The notes under the pieces are model-generated. The model was not told the origin of the DNA. It ran no database searches and saw nothing but the letters and a program-made list of their open reading frames with translations. Of a DNA stretch of 64,000 bases, positions 23,067 to 36,200 are shown piece by piece; positions within the stretch are counted from its first letter, which is position 1, and each line of letters opens with the position of its first letter. Origin of the DNA: Microvelia longipes (taxonomy: Eukaryota > Arthropoda > Insecta > Hemiptera > Veliidae); NCBI GenBank assembly GCA_018340805.1, contig JACMZG010001913.1:29405900-29469899 (forward strand), written 5' to 3'. Position numbers and translations under genes: made by a program.

Positions 23067-24079
23067 TAATATCAAATCTATATTGCATCAGCTATAAATA
23101 TGTTTACTGCTTAATTTATAATAGTAATTTCATAATTTCAAATCAACATTTTGGTATGAGCAGATCTTGTTGCGTCTGCTATGAACTTATAATTTTTGGC
23201 AGTATTTTTCTATTGTTGTATCATGTAACTGTTTACACGTTTTGCAACCCACCTCTATCTTCCAACCTGTTATTTTCCTCCATAAAACTGTACAATTTCA
23301 AAATCTTTTTTTTCAAAGAATATGATTGTATTTTTTATTTGTAATATATTGTTATACTGTTTGGTTGTCTTATAATTTTAACAAAAAAATAGTTAAAATA
23401 AAATCATGATTTTGTGTTATTTTCTAATTGTTTTTGTTTTATTTATTTTTATTTTTTAAAAATCCCAATTATTACATGCTAACTTTACAATAGTGGAATC
23501 AAATAGATGGAATGAACAAGTGAATCCTCTACCCTCAAAAACTTCTGCAAGTTTCCATCAAACAAAATTTTGTAAAATGGCTGCGCACTTTGGCATACAA
23601 AGAATGACTGGAAAAGATCTAATAATAGAGTAAACAAAAGTTTCACAAGATTTTGGATATTTCTAATGTTAATCAAACATGCAAATGGGTTAATGGAAAA
23701 ATAACTTAAATGACAGGCATTTACGTCTTCAATATTGAACTCTCTGTGAATGCAGCCCTGGCAACCGGAATTAATATATTTTTTTACATTAGTAGTCGAT
23801 GTGAATCATTGAAATGCAGAAGTAAATTCACTTATCACATTTATGGTTTGTTTTAATTCAAGTCCCAGGCTAGGCTGTCAGTATTTACCATGCAATACAA
23901 GAATGCCCAAGGGGGGTATATAATAATGCATAATGGGGCCGTCAGTATGTCCATCTATACAAAGAGTAGACTGGACCAAATATCAAGGTGTAACTATTGG
24001 CAAACTGACATCTTGGTAAAAACATATTGACTTCAAACCTACGCAAACGTAAGTAAATTATTTGTATTTATAAAAATAA

Positions 24080-24545
24080 GGCCCTATCAATCCATCAAAC
24101 AAAGAAGATCTGTTTACTACGGACTAGTGGATTCAATAATAAGCTATGACCACTAAAAATTTCTATGCAACAGAAATCCATTATTAGAATAATATCTTAC
24201 CAAAAATAGTATGAACATACCGCTCCTTTGTTTGAAAAACTAGCCATACTAAAGACAGAATACATGTTACAACAACAGTGCATAGTGAGAATATTCAACG
24301 GGAAACATAATCTACAACTGACAGAATATGATAACGTTAACACAAGAGCAAAGACAAACCAACTTTGTAAACTACTCTTACACAGAACAACAAAGCACAG
24401 AGACAGTGTCAATACAAAGCTGTGACCTTATGGAACAACTTACCATCCAATATCAAGACAATTTACAATAGAAAAACATTTAAAACTAAACTAAAAATCA
24501 TCTACTCGACTTCCAACTTAAAGACAGCCAAACAATTAAAATAAT
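24080..24545 (+). pseudogene. Non-LTR retrotransposon (LINE) ORF2 C-terminus, decayed
   Basis: Fragments in three frames follow the usual end of a reverse transcriptase ORF. RRSVYYGLVDSIISYDH matches the 'YYGLVDSxLxYG' region, then come QKSIIRIISYQK, EHTAPLFEKLAILKTEYML, QQQCIVRIFNGKHN and, after a frame change near 24420, YKAVTLWNNLPSNIKTIYN followed by RKTFKTKLKIIYST. Stops and frameshifts break it. It is the 5'-truncated relic of a LINE, sense to the host genes. The AT-rich DNA to about 24700, ending AAAAATAAATAAATTA, is probably its 3' tail. Confidence 0.75.
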
Positions 24546-25565
24546 AAGAAGCAAAGAAAAAAAACTCGCTAAATCTTGTAAATTGAATGATATGTAATGT
24601 GTGTGTCTATGAGTAATATAGATAATACTTATTCTTACGCTAAAGTATTTGACTATACAGTATAATAATAGATCAGAAAAATAAATAAATTACCAGTTTT
24701 GTATCGTCTTAATATGTTTATATTGTCAACTAAAAACTTAGAAAACATATTGAAAAATACTTAAACTAAGATATATATGGCAGATATCTAATCAAAATTT
24801 CTAAAAACAACGCCTTTTTACCTATGTAAATGCAATTAAAATTATAAAAGTGTGGAATTAAATACTGCCCTCCACGGCACAAGAATATTTTTTTATTCTT
24901 TAGAGGAGGAATATACCTCTATGTAAAATTAAAATAAAAGTTATTGTAATTAAAAACAAATAAGGGTTTAAAAAAAAATAATGAATTCCAACTCCAGCCA
25001 TTGCTATGAGCTTAGTTGATCGTGAAACACCATTAAAAACAGTAACTCCATTAGGGTGGATACCATCATAAATTATAAGTTATGTTATTTTTAAGATGCA
25101 TTTAAAGTTAGGTATTTATGTGACTTGTAAAAAATCTAAACTGGGTGTATTCCTCCTGCCTAGAAATGTAAACAACTCATATACAAGTGTGAAACGGGAT
25201 TATTTATATAACCCTGTATTCTCAAATTTGGGGGATTAAAAAGAATGAAACTGTAGAGTATTTAAAGATTTTTCCTAAAAAACATACTCTCGCTTTGAAC
25301 TGAAATAGCTAACTGTATGGTACAACTTGAAACAGGGTTAGAATCTCTTGTTGTGTTCACTATGGGAATGCATATGAACTACAATGCAATTTTTTTGTGC
25401 ATTCTCTAACTTTAAATAGTAAAAAAATTAGGATAGAAAAAGTTTGGCATGATTGGTTACAATAGCTAAACTTTTCTATACACGGGAAAGAGTTGAAAAG
25501 TGTCAGAAATGCCTCAGACTGTATTTTAAGAGAAAAAAAATTACATGAAAAAGAGCTCTTTTTCT

Positions 25566-25606
25566 AGTATAAGAATAAGAATAAGAATAAGAATGCTTTA
25601 TTGTTT
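25566..25606 (-). repeat. (TTCTTA)n-type tract, possible LINE 3' terminus
   Basis: AAGAATAAGAATAAGAATAA then GAATGCTTTATTG reads on the minus strand as CAATAAAGCATTCTTATTCT with further TTCTTA units. Short terminal tandem units after an AATAAA are common at 3' ends of arthropod LINEs. The body to the right has no clear coding match. Confidence 0.35.
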
Positions 25607-25905
25607 TTTTTTTAAAAACATACATATAAAATAATTTAAAAAACCAACTTAACTTAAAAAATATTATTTAAGGAGATAAAATTAAGATCATACAAAAAAA
25701 ACAAAAGGGGGGTAGTCAAAAGTTATTTTTTTTAAGGAAAAAATACTTTTGTTCTTCCCTACCTCCCTTATAATAACAATAGATTAAAATTCTAGTGGGG
25801 CTGTGTAGCTTTGCCCCTCTATACAATGAGCTAAAATCAGTTGATAATGTAAACAATGCAATTTTCAGGGTAAGGACAGAAATGGCCAGGTCTAAATTAT
25901 AACAA

Positions 25906-26095
25906 ATGAACACCAAAATGCATGGTCACCAACAGGGACCATGCATTTTGTGCAACAGTGGCTCAACAGAGAATGTTTTCCATTTTATTACAGAGTACAC
26001 ATCTTTAAAAGAGATCAGACTACCCTTTTTGGGGTCATTTGTATGTAGGTCAACGATTTCAATTTCTAGCTTAAGTTCTCAGATTTTCTTTTAAA
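25906..26095 (+). pseudogene. LINE C-terminal zinc-knuckle-like fragment
   Basis: The frame reads CILCNSGSTENVFHFITEYT then SLKEIRLPFLGSF. The pattern C-x2-C-x7-H-F near its start is the C-terminal Cys/His motif of many LINE ORF2 proteins; the last Cys of that motif is replaced here (Glu-Tyr where Cys-Pro is expected). The same type of motif, with the Cys intact, is at 63655-63695. A hairpin covering ATGCATGGTC and its complement sits at its start. It is a short relic. Confidence 0.5.
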
Positions 26096-26949
26096 ACCTG
26101 ATAAGTAGCATCAGATTGTTACTCAAGTTATGAAGCATAACTGAAAACTTAAGCAACAAAATAGATTTTTGAGCAAGGAAGCAAGTATTTTAAAGGAAAT
26201 TCGCCACTAGTGGACCTCTGAACCTAAATTATTGTGTAGTTATAAGCTTATATATAGTGTAAATATAATGATAAAATAATTGCGGGTGCCAAGGTTCCAA
26301 CCAGAGATCTTAGAATGCTTGTATGGATTCAGTGTCCAAATAAAAGATGTTTTTCCAACAAAAATGTAAACCCTTAATTTCACTGATTTTTCCAAAAGGG
26401 TCAAATATGAGGGGGGCATTACAGAGATGAAACAATAATGAATGAAGTAAAACAAGGCTTTGTCCCTCAAAGGCATTCTTTTGGTTTAAGTTATGAGGAG
26501 AAGGAAGATCTAGAACCTCCCTCTTCCCTTGGTTATACCGTTGTAAAGAGCATTGTTTCAACAAACAAATCAGCTAGAAAAATTTACCAGATAATTTTTT
26601 TGTTATACTTTGCATTCTTATTTTAAGAGTGTTTAAAAATGGGGTGAACACAATATCTTCTTTATACCACAGAAATACAACAATTTTGTCTTTATTCTTC
26701 ATCATGGGATGATCCAGTTAACAAGATAAATTTAGGCATATTTGTTGTTCTTATTCAAGTCTACATTCGCGTCAAATTTCAAATTGACTCACATTTATTT
26801 CACATTTTGACTCAAATTTCAAACTCTTTCACATTTTATGAATTTTCTAAAATTTGGATGTGTGGTTAAAGACGCTAACCTAAATATTTATTTTTATATC
26901 AAGTTTCAATTATCTAGCATATAAACAAACTGGGCTTTATAAGGATAAC

Positions 26950-27110
26950 CAACAATATACCCATTCAGATAGATAACTTAGTAAAAACCAGTTAGAAGGT
27001 CTTAAAACACCTGTAATGGATGATTCAGTTTAAATCCTGGTTTCGGACTTTTAGCGCAATCACATTACTTTCCGTATAAATGAGGAAAAGTACAAATATT
27101 AATTTATTGT
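26950..27110 (-). repeat. Dispersed repeat family C, minus-strand copy
   Basis: ACTTAGTAAAAACCAGTTAG, TCTTAAAACACCTGTAATGG, ATGATTCAGTTTAAATCCTG and TATAAATGAGGAAAAGTA are the reverse complement of the family C left half. It ends about 50 bases upstream of the first CAT exon found. Confidence 0.5.
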
Positions 27111-27162
27111 CACTCTTCATAAATAAAATAATAATTAAAAAAATACCTTGATGTGTTTATAG

Positions 27163-27291
27163 GTTTATGCTATGCTGAATTTGCTGCTAGAGTACCGAAA
27201 GCTGGATCAGCGTATGTTTACAGCTATGTCACTGTGGGGGAACTTGCTGCTTTCATTATTGGCTGGAATCTCATCCTGGAATATGTCATAG
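27163..27291 (+). CDS. CAT exon 1 (first found): TM2 end to TM3
   Basis: 129 nt, enters in phase 1 (its GT completes a Gly codon) and leaves in phase 1. It encodes [20 protein letters not shown] then [20 protein letters not shown]. The acceptor is TGTTTATAG and the donor G|GTAACA. The Glu in TVGE lies in the third membrane segment; as I recall, the matching residue is required for transport in mouse CAT-1. The next intron (5.2 kb) holds the self-complementary TCGACT array, a Jockey end, a MITE and a SINE. Confidence 0.93.
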   Translation, partial: VYAMLNLLLEYRKLDQRMFTAMSLWGNLLLSLLAGISSWNMS

Positions 27292-30200
27292 GTAACATGT
27301 AGTAAAATTATATTTTGTTTAAAACCAATTATTTATATTAATAACAAGAGTATTCACATTCTTAATTTAAGCAAATTTTATCAGAAAATTACACTTATAA
27401 GGGTGATCTATCCCAATTTCACTCTCTTGACATCTAGGCATTTCTATTTCAGAGAAAAGTGACTTTAATTTTATTAGCAATAATCAAAATACTTGGAAGT
27501 CAATGTCTCTTTTACCTAGATAAAAATAAGCAGCAGGCTGAGTTATTGTACTAGTTAATGGGATAGGTGCCATAAATTATTTTTAAGCCCTGGCTTAATT
27601 GAAGAAAGTAATTTTCATAAGGTTGTTTGTAGATTTCACCTCATGGTTACAGCGTGGTTCTGCTGATCAAATAAGAAGAGAGATAGCTGAAAAAAAGAGA
27701 ATAGGTGGAGATGACTAATCTAAGTAACTGAGAGTTCAGATATCTCTATAGGTTAAGTTCTCTAGTACGTTGGCATTCGAGAGATTAGGTATGGCTGCTT
27801 CCACTGGACAATCAGTTAGAATAGAATTTGGACAGGTTGTTAGAGGTTCATAAGGGGGCAAAAAATGCGGATCATGCTGAGGTTGGATCAGTTAGGTCAT
27901 AACACAGGACTAGACAAATAGATTGCCTACGGGTAGACTTGACAATAGCGATATGCGGGATAGACTTTTTTTTAAATTGATTTCATGTAAGTTGACTAAA
28001 CAAATAATCGACTTGGAATCGATTTGAGTCAAAAGTTGATCCTGGTCTAATTCAAATTTACTTGATTAGTGGAGTAGGTTCAAATAGATCTGATTTGATT
28101 GAAGTCGAGTTGGTTCAAATCAACTTGCATCTATTTAAGTTTATACAATCTGACTTGAGTAAATTCAAATCCACCCTAGTTAATGGAATTAACCTGAGCC
28201 GACTTCAATCGATTCAAGTTGATTGGCATCAACTTGATTTGTCTTGTACCGACTGGAATCGACTTGAATATGATTCAAGTCAACAAGAGTATATTCAATT
28301 CACTCGAGTCGACTTTAGAGTCAGTCGACTTAAGTGATACAAATCAACTCTAGTCGACTCAACAAGAATCGACTCGAGTGGATTGTGAGTAATGACTCAA
28401 CATATCACTACTTGACAACACAATAAAAACTGTTAAAACAACTACTACTACAACTTTTAAGACTAGTGCTTTTCAACTAACTATAATTTGCATTATATAT
28501 AAAAAGAAAACTGTGAGCTAAGCTTATACTTAAATCTTTTTGAAAAGATCAAGGAGGAGGATGATGAAGCATTCTTAGCTTTTCGATTTATGCATCTATT
28601 CACCTTTCTTTTATCGATTAAATCCCTTTTATTGTTACTTTAACTTAAAAAGCACCTTAAGAACAATCAAAATAATTTTAATCTAAGAATTACCTGGTCA
28701 AGATGTTCGGTATAAAATTTGATATAAAAATCCATCCTTTCGACCCGAAAACCGGAACTATTAAGAACGCTGAGCTACAAAATCAGCTATACCAACTTAA
28801 GATTTTTTTTAAAAATTGCATTTATCGTTCGTTTAATCTTCACACGTAATTATTTTTAAACTGAAGTAGCATTAATAAGCAGTAGTAGTATTAATTAATT
28901 CGGTATTCCAAATTATTTTAATAAATTAATGCCTGAATAAATATTATTTTTGATGCTTGTATAAAGTTGGCTAAAGTGTAAAGTTCAAAGTCCGGGAATT
29001 TTTTTTTAAACCAACAGAGAAAGATGTTTAAATTAAAAATTAATTAATTTAACCAATTAAGTAATTGTAATAATTGAGATAATTAAATCATTAATTTATT
29101 GAACCGTCAACGTTGGATGTGAATACCCCGAAAACCCCTGGGAGATTTTTGGGATAGCCCGAAAACCCCCTTGAAATTTGATATTTAAAATGTGGATGTT
29201 ACAACAAATTTATAATAACCTGTAACATCAAAGTTTTATAAATAGAACTTAGTTCTGTTTATAAAACTTAGTGTAATACCTATCTTCTTCCATTGGTATG
29301 GGTGAAATAAATTACGCGAATTGTCTTGGCGATTCGTTTAAACTTTTTGGTCTTATCAATCAAATCAAAAACTTGAAGGAAGGGTGAGTTGAAATACTTT
29401 ATTTTAATCATAATGAGAATATTTTATGCATTACTTTTATTTTAGTTCATTATAATTGATATCTATTTGAACTTACGGGACTGAAGTTTGGGGCTCCGCT
29501 AAGCTTTCCAACACCAACTGCCTCCAAATACTCCAATACATCATCCTTCGCAAAATTACCGATTCCCCCTTTAACGTATCCAATCTTATCCTTCATAGAA
29601 ACCTCCACGTTCCTTGTGTCCAGGGGTATATTTCTTCACGTTATATAAAATTCCATGACACCCTAATTGATCATACCAACCAATCCAAAACCTATCCTCA
29701 AGAATCATTCCAGATAACCCTCCTCGCCGCCTTAGACGTCAGTGGCCCAGAGATCTTCTAGAAGATTAGATAATTATGTAAGCAGTTGTTTACCGTGTGT
29801 ACATTGACGGACTTGTTTATTGTTTTTAGCCCATTAATGTCCTTTCAGTTAAGATAGACCTGGTGTACGCACGCTAAACTCTGTCCAAGCGAGAAAGTGC
29901 AGTCGCTGCACTGTTTCTTTTGTCATTACTTACAGGTCAAAATTAATTTCAGCTATATCACTCTTTTCAGCTTTCACACTCTTTTAATAAACATATAAAT
30001 AGTAAAAAAAAATATATTTAACTGATATGTAATTGTGGGAGTGGTTTATCACCCAGAACTAACCTCATTATTTATGCTCCCTCGCATTATTTTCCCATGC
30101 TGTCAACTAATTTTAACTGTGTATCATATTCATATTATACCACTAAAGAGACTAAAATAAAGTGATGTAGAAATTCACACAGTAGAGAAGGGGGCATGGG

Positions 30201-33200
30201 ACACAGTGGTCCAACTCCCTGGTTTTAGGTGGTCCTAAATAAATGGGCTCATTGCATTAATTATCGCACCAAGCGCAGTAACATTGTACATTTAAGTATA
30301 AAAAATTTACCTTTAATATATTCAATACAATTTTTAACATTATTAAAAATCCCTCTAAATAAATTTAATCTTGGAAATGAAGAAATAATTATTTTTATAT
30401 ATGCAGGAAAAGGTAAACCGACCTGCCTCTTGTGGAGAACTGTGAACTAAAAAGCAGTCCCATCTAAAACAGCTTATTCGAGGGGAGTTGGACCACTGTG
30501 TACTGTGCCCCCAACCCTACTTTATGAATTTCTACATCCATTTAGACTATAATGATATCTTTATTAAGCAATGACATATTACATATTATTCCAATTCCAA
30601 TTACATTTTGCAAACAACTTAGGTAAATAAAAGGAAACATAAAACATTGAGTAAACTATAGGAAATTTGAGTAATATTTAATGATAATGTATAACAAATA
30701 AAAACATAATGAATTACAAAAAACATTGCATTTACTGCAAGTTGATGGAGCAATTGAAGTACTTAAAAAGTTAAATTATTTTAAGTGAAAGTTAAATAAG
30801 TTTAATTTGCTGAAGTGTACATATATGTTTGTACAGATGTGGCGTAAGTGTGTTAAAGATTGTAAGAAAATTTTTGGGTGCATGTTGGTGATATGTTGTT
30901 TGAGCATACTGTTGGCTTAAGTTTAAAGTCTGGAAACTTTTTGAAACAAACAAACAAAGATGTTTTGAAGAATAATTAATTAATTGAACTGACAAAACTA
31001 AATTTTAACTAATTAATATATTGATAAATTATGAAATTATATGCACATAATTAAACATTTAGTATGTATAGTTGTGTAGCCTAAGGCTCAGATGCTCATG
31101 TACATATTTTTTTTGATCACCAGAAGTTCATCCATCTACAGTTTAGTAGGTATAGATGGATATAGGGTATCCTAGTTTTCACCAGCATGTTTGTTCCTGG
31201 GGGTTCAGAAACAATTATTAGTATTTGAAAAAATTCTAATTTTGTAGAGGGAATCCTAACGTTCAAGCAAGACATTAAGTGAAATCGAGCATATGGTTTA
31301 TCGGGTACATTCGCGATGTCCGACCATCCAGAGGGCTCTGATCATAATGCTCAGGAGTGGAAAGGGGTAGAGGGGATTAAAATCCCCTCCCTCCAACATT
31401 CTGACCAGTCTGGTTTTGCAAACAAGTTTTAACAGTCTTGCTGTTAAACAGATAATCTGTTACCAGTTTATCTGTGCTATATCTTGTTTGTGTATCATAA
31501 AGCCATAGCCTTTTATATTAAAGAGATAACAAAGTTCTCATGAAGAATGTACCTCATTACTCTATGATACATGTTCTAATATTTAAGCTTAATACAAACC
31601 TTATTGTAATTATCAGGATTAGTTATGATTTTATCATTTTAATTTTATATGAACAAATCATGGTTTTTTAATAATACATTTGGAATTCACTAATAATGTG
31701 GCATATTGTATCCAATATGCCATATTGGACAATAGCCATGTGCCTGCAAGGTGAACAACTGTGGCCAATGTGCCCAATCAGGCCAATTTATTATTTAAAT
31801 TGGTTGATTAGTGACCAGAGCCAACTCTTATTGTACTTTATTGTCTGCTGTTCTGTTTTATATTGGACTGCAAAATAACCTGTATGCGTTGACTATTACT
31901 AAAATGTAATCCTTTATTTCTGAAGTGATTTTCTCTTTTTTTTATTTAATATAATTAATAATTATAAATTATTATAATTAATAATTATAAGTTATTATAA
32001 TTATAAATTATTACTATTAATAATTATAAATTATTACTATTAATAATTATAAATTAGTATTATTAATAATTAAAAATTATTATGATTAGAATGGAATGAA
32101 TGCCCATTTTAGGGCATTTCGGCCTGTCAGGGTATTCACCCTGCAGGAACCATCTACTATACTCTAAGAATTATTTAAAGTTGGCGAAATCTTTTTAATA
32201 CAAATACTATTCATAAAATCATAGAGCATAGCCCGGGCTGTGAGCCCCAGACCTCCGTTGCCGAAATCGAACGCCTATACGATCACGTCCTTGAGGCAGA
32301 CTTAATAATTATAATAATAAAAAAATTATAAATAATAATTTATAAAAAATCTACATTATTTAATTATATGTAAAACTATTGTAAATATTTAAAAATAAAA
32401 GATTTATTAAAAATAAATCTATTAATACTGCATTTATGTTCTATTACTTGTTTGTAATGGTTTGTATGATTATATGTATCCAGGTACAGCTAGTGTGGCG
32501 CGGGCATTCAGCAATTATGTAGATACTCTAGTAGACTACAAGATGTCTCATGCTTTAAATGAAACTTTACACATGCATGTCAGTTTCTTATCACCATATC
32601 CTGATTTCTTATCTTTCGGAATAGTAATCTTACTTACTGGTAAATGATTTGTTTATGTAGTTATAATCAATGCCAAACACTCTCCTCTCTAAAATTTAGA
32701 ACTGCTTAGCATAAATTAATCAAACCTGGGATAATTTCCTCAAAAAAACAATTTCATACATTTTTATTAATATTTATTTCTGAAGAAATATAATTTTTAA
32801 TGAATAATACCATCCAAAGCTGCAATATTCAGTTTAAGGCTGTAATAACCTTAGAATTATTAAACAATGACTTAATGTTTTCAAATTGGAATGCTGCTGA
32901 AATATTAATTCAAGAAACTATTTCTCAAAAACATAGCTTGTTTTACCCAAAAAACACACAACCGGCATTATATTTCTATTGAATTTATGTAGTTGCTATG
33001 CAGTAAGTATCATATGGTCATTTCAAGGGTTGCTTAGAATAACATGCTTCATGTTTTTAAATCAGTTGAAATTTAAACCATTATTTGTTTATTTAACATT
33101 CAACAGCCCCTTGAGGCTAGCAATAGTTAATTAGTCACCTATAGTTTTAATATTAGTGACCTAACTGCTTCCTGAAGTGGCCACAGGAATTATTCCTGAT

Positions 33201-36200
33201 ATATCTATTCCTATGTATATCTAAACAAACATTATCATTATTATTGTACTGTTTCAGCACTTCTAGCCTGGGGTGCCCGTGAGTCAGCAGTTATGAATAA
33301 TATATTTACAGCTGTAAACTTACTAACTGTACTCACTGTCATTGTTGCTGGTTGCTTTAAATGTAAGGTTTTACTTATTCTTCCTCACCTACTACCATAG
33401 ATTTATGAACTAGCTTTAAAATCTGAAACCAGATTTCGCAGTGCCTATCTGCTTCCTACCATAGTTGTATAAATTAGCTGTACAAAACTGAAACTAATAA
33501 TTCACAGCGAAAAAAAAAAAATAAGTAATATAAAATGAATATAAACTACAACTAGTCATGAAACGATATTAATCATTTATAATACTTTAGCTAAAAGATA
33601 AAATTATATTTTCGATAATATAAAATAATAAATTAATTAACATTAAAGAAAAAAAGAAAGAAATTTAAATTAAAACAGCTTGTTTGTTAGCCAGAGCTTA
33701 ATTATTTTTTTAAATATATTAAAATATTTCAAATCCTCTATACTTCTGATTTGCTCTGGTAACAAATTGTATAATTTAGGACCAGCAACACTGGCATGTC
33801 TAAGAAGTAGGATAGTGTTGCATGCAATGTTTATAACTTTTTTATTTGACCTAACCCTAATGTACTTATAGTCTGTAAATTTGTTATCAGTTTTAAAGTA
33901 AAATAATTACACTGATTTCTTAAATAATTTAGAAATATTAAAGACAGTTAAGTTTGAAAATAAATCCTTTGTTGGATAAAGCAATTGTTTTCGTAATATG
34001 ATTTTTATTACTGCTTTTTGCACTATTTATAGTTAAGTTAAGTTGGATGGGTAAGCAGAGTCCCAAACAATAGTTCTGAGGTACAGTGTACCAAATTTTT
34101 TGAAGTGCCTTATTTGATGTATTGATAGTGGAGTGGTTTAACTAAACTTTGAAGTTGGTATAAGATTAAGCAGTTTGAACTATTTGAATCATTAGCAGAA
34201 GGAAGATAAGTTATTAGATTATTTCATCTTAAGAACTTGTTTTCCAGTTTTACTTCTGGCTACCTGTTCTGCCCGTTCTTTACTTTCCTGTTATCTGATG
34301 AAATGATCAATTATTGATTTCTATTTTGTTTTACAGTAAATTTCTCATATTGGACGATACCTAAGGAAGATTTACCTCCTGGAGAGGGTGGTGAAGGTGG
34401 ATTTATGCCATTTGGAATAGCTGGTGTTATGGCTGGAGCTGCCAAATGTTTCTTTGGTTTCGTTGGATTTGATTGTGTTGCAACCACAGGTATAGTTGTT
34501 ATAGAAACATAAAAAAATGACTAAAGAACTAAGAGAGGGTTTATGTTCAGAAAAATCACCATTGCTGAAAACAGCATTAGTGTTCTGATTTTTTCCTGAT
34601 CAGCAATATACAGAGCTTCATTTTTTGTATTGGTTGGTTTTCCTTTATTAGATAGTAGTAATTGATAAAAAAAAACATTTCTTGAAAATGTATCAATTTG
34701 ATTGTTTTTATGCAGATTAGTGTTATACAGGGCTGCCACTTTCAATTTTCAGGGATGCATAGCACCTACCCCTCTAAATGGTGGTTAAATTATTGGCAGC
34801 TTTTAAAATTGACATGACTACAATTTTTAAATGTATTTTTAGCCAGATTTATAGTACAATGATCTAATCTTTATTAATTTTAGTGTGTATTGCTGCAAAA
34901 AAATTTGTGGATTTTACTAGAAAAAAGTTCATAAAAATGAAGAGAGGGATGTTGGTCATAGTCTGGGTAATGAGCATAGAGTAATATAGTTAGTAAACTA
35001 ATCAGTGGTAAAGAGATTTAAAAGAAAATTGTCTTACACTTGATAATGTAAACTTTTCTAATTTGTTGGTTTTTTGTTTTAATAAAATCTCTTTACCCAA
35101 ATGATGACTAGTTGAAATTTCGGAAGTTGAATCTCTACTATTTTGGACTGCTGTCTTCATTTGTGTAAACCTTTTTTATCATCACTTTTATTACAGTCTA
35201 ATCAAGATATCTCTTTATCTTATAAATGTTTGCTCTTAGTAAAAAATGCATAATTGTATGTATTGAAATAAAATAAATTAAATTTTTACGCAGTGAGGTA
35301 GAAGCTTCTTTTAGTCTAATTTTACCACTTATGATATTGAGTATATTTGCTGACATTCATAATTTATCCACTAGTATTGGTATATATAAAAAGGGCTTTA
35401 AAATGGATAAGTGAGCAAAAGTAGAAGCAACTAATCATAAGTTTATAACTTATTATAAGTTGTTTTTAATTTTCCTCATTTTTACCATTGTATTGGAAAA
35501 GTTATGTGTTTGTTAGTGGATTTTACACAGCTTTCTATATGTGTGTGTCTGTTATCATAGTAGCTTCCAGTGTCTTAGTGCTAGAGAATTAAAAATTGGT
35601 TTATAAAATCATTAGTAAAAGAGTCAGGTCTAAAAATGTAACTTATTTTGTACTACTTCAAACCAAATTTTGAAGTAAAATCATAGTCTGCTTATCCAGA
35701 GTGGTGCCCTTCATAAGAATGCACTCCCTCTAAATATTAGAAAATCACACATATTCCAGTTTACTTGCAATAAGTGGTTCCCTGTAAAGGAATTTTTTTA
35801 AAGCTGATAAATGTTCCTATAAACGAGCGTTTTTAATCAAATACAGTTAATGTATTTTTACAGGAGAGGAGGCTAAAAACCCTCAGAAAGACATCCCTCT
35901 AGCTATAGTCTTGTCTCTTATCATCATATTCTTGGCTTACTTTGGCATCTCATCTGTTCTCACTCTTATGTGGCCTTACTATAAACAGGTATATTTTAGT
36001 TAATATGATATAATTATATCATGATATTTATTATAGAAGTTAATGATGTTCATTATATGATTATCACAGGCGATATTCATTATATGAATGCGTAAGCTTC
36101 CTTCAAATTTCAAATTCGTCTAGCGGCAACAAATTTAATAATAAATACTTTATTTACATTAAGTTTTACAAACCATAAAACAATAGTAAATTGTCAATAA

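Larger units (their letters stand above)
22687..27162. other. Non-coding stretch between COX5A and first CAT exon found
   Basis: It holds the COX5A 3' UTR, a decayed LINE end (24080-24545), a (TTCTTA)n-like tract, a second LINE piece (25906-26095) and a family C repeat. I looked here for the missing CAT N-terminal exon, which should encode a glycine-rich motif of the type LTALGVGSTLGVGVYVLAG, and did not find it. Confidence 0.6.

Noticed and set aside
28062..28337. A 91-codon open frame rich in Leu, Ile and Gln
   Set aside because: It is produced by the TCGACTT/TTCAAGT array, has no domain and no splice context.
33680..33900. A possible retroelement-like stretch (frame with [20 protein letters not shown])
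   Set aside because: It is faintly reminiscent of sequence often found near arthropod LINEs, but no RT or other motif could be named.
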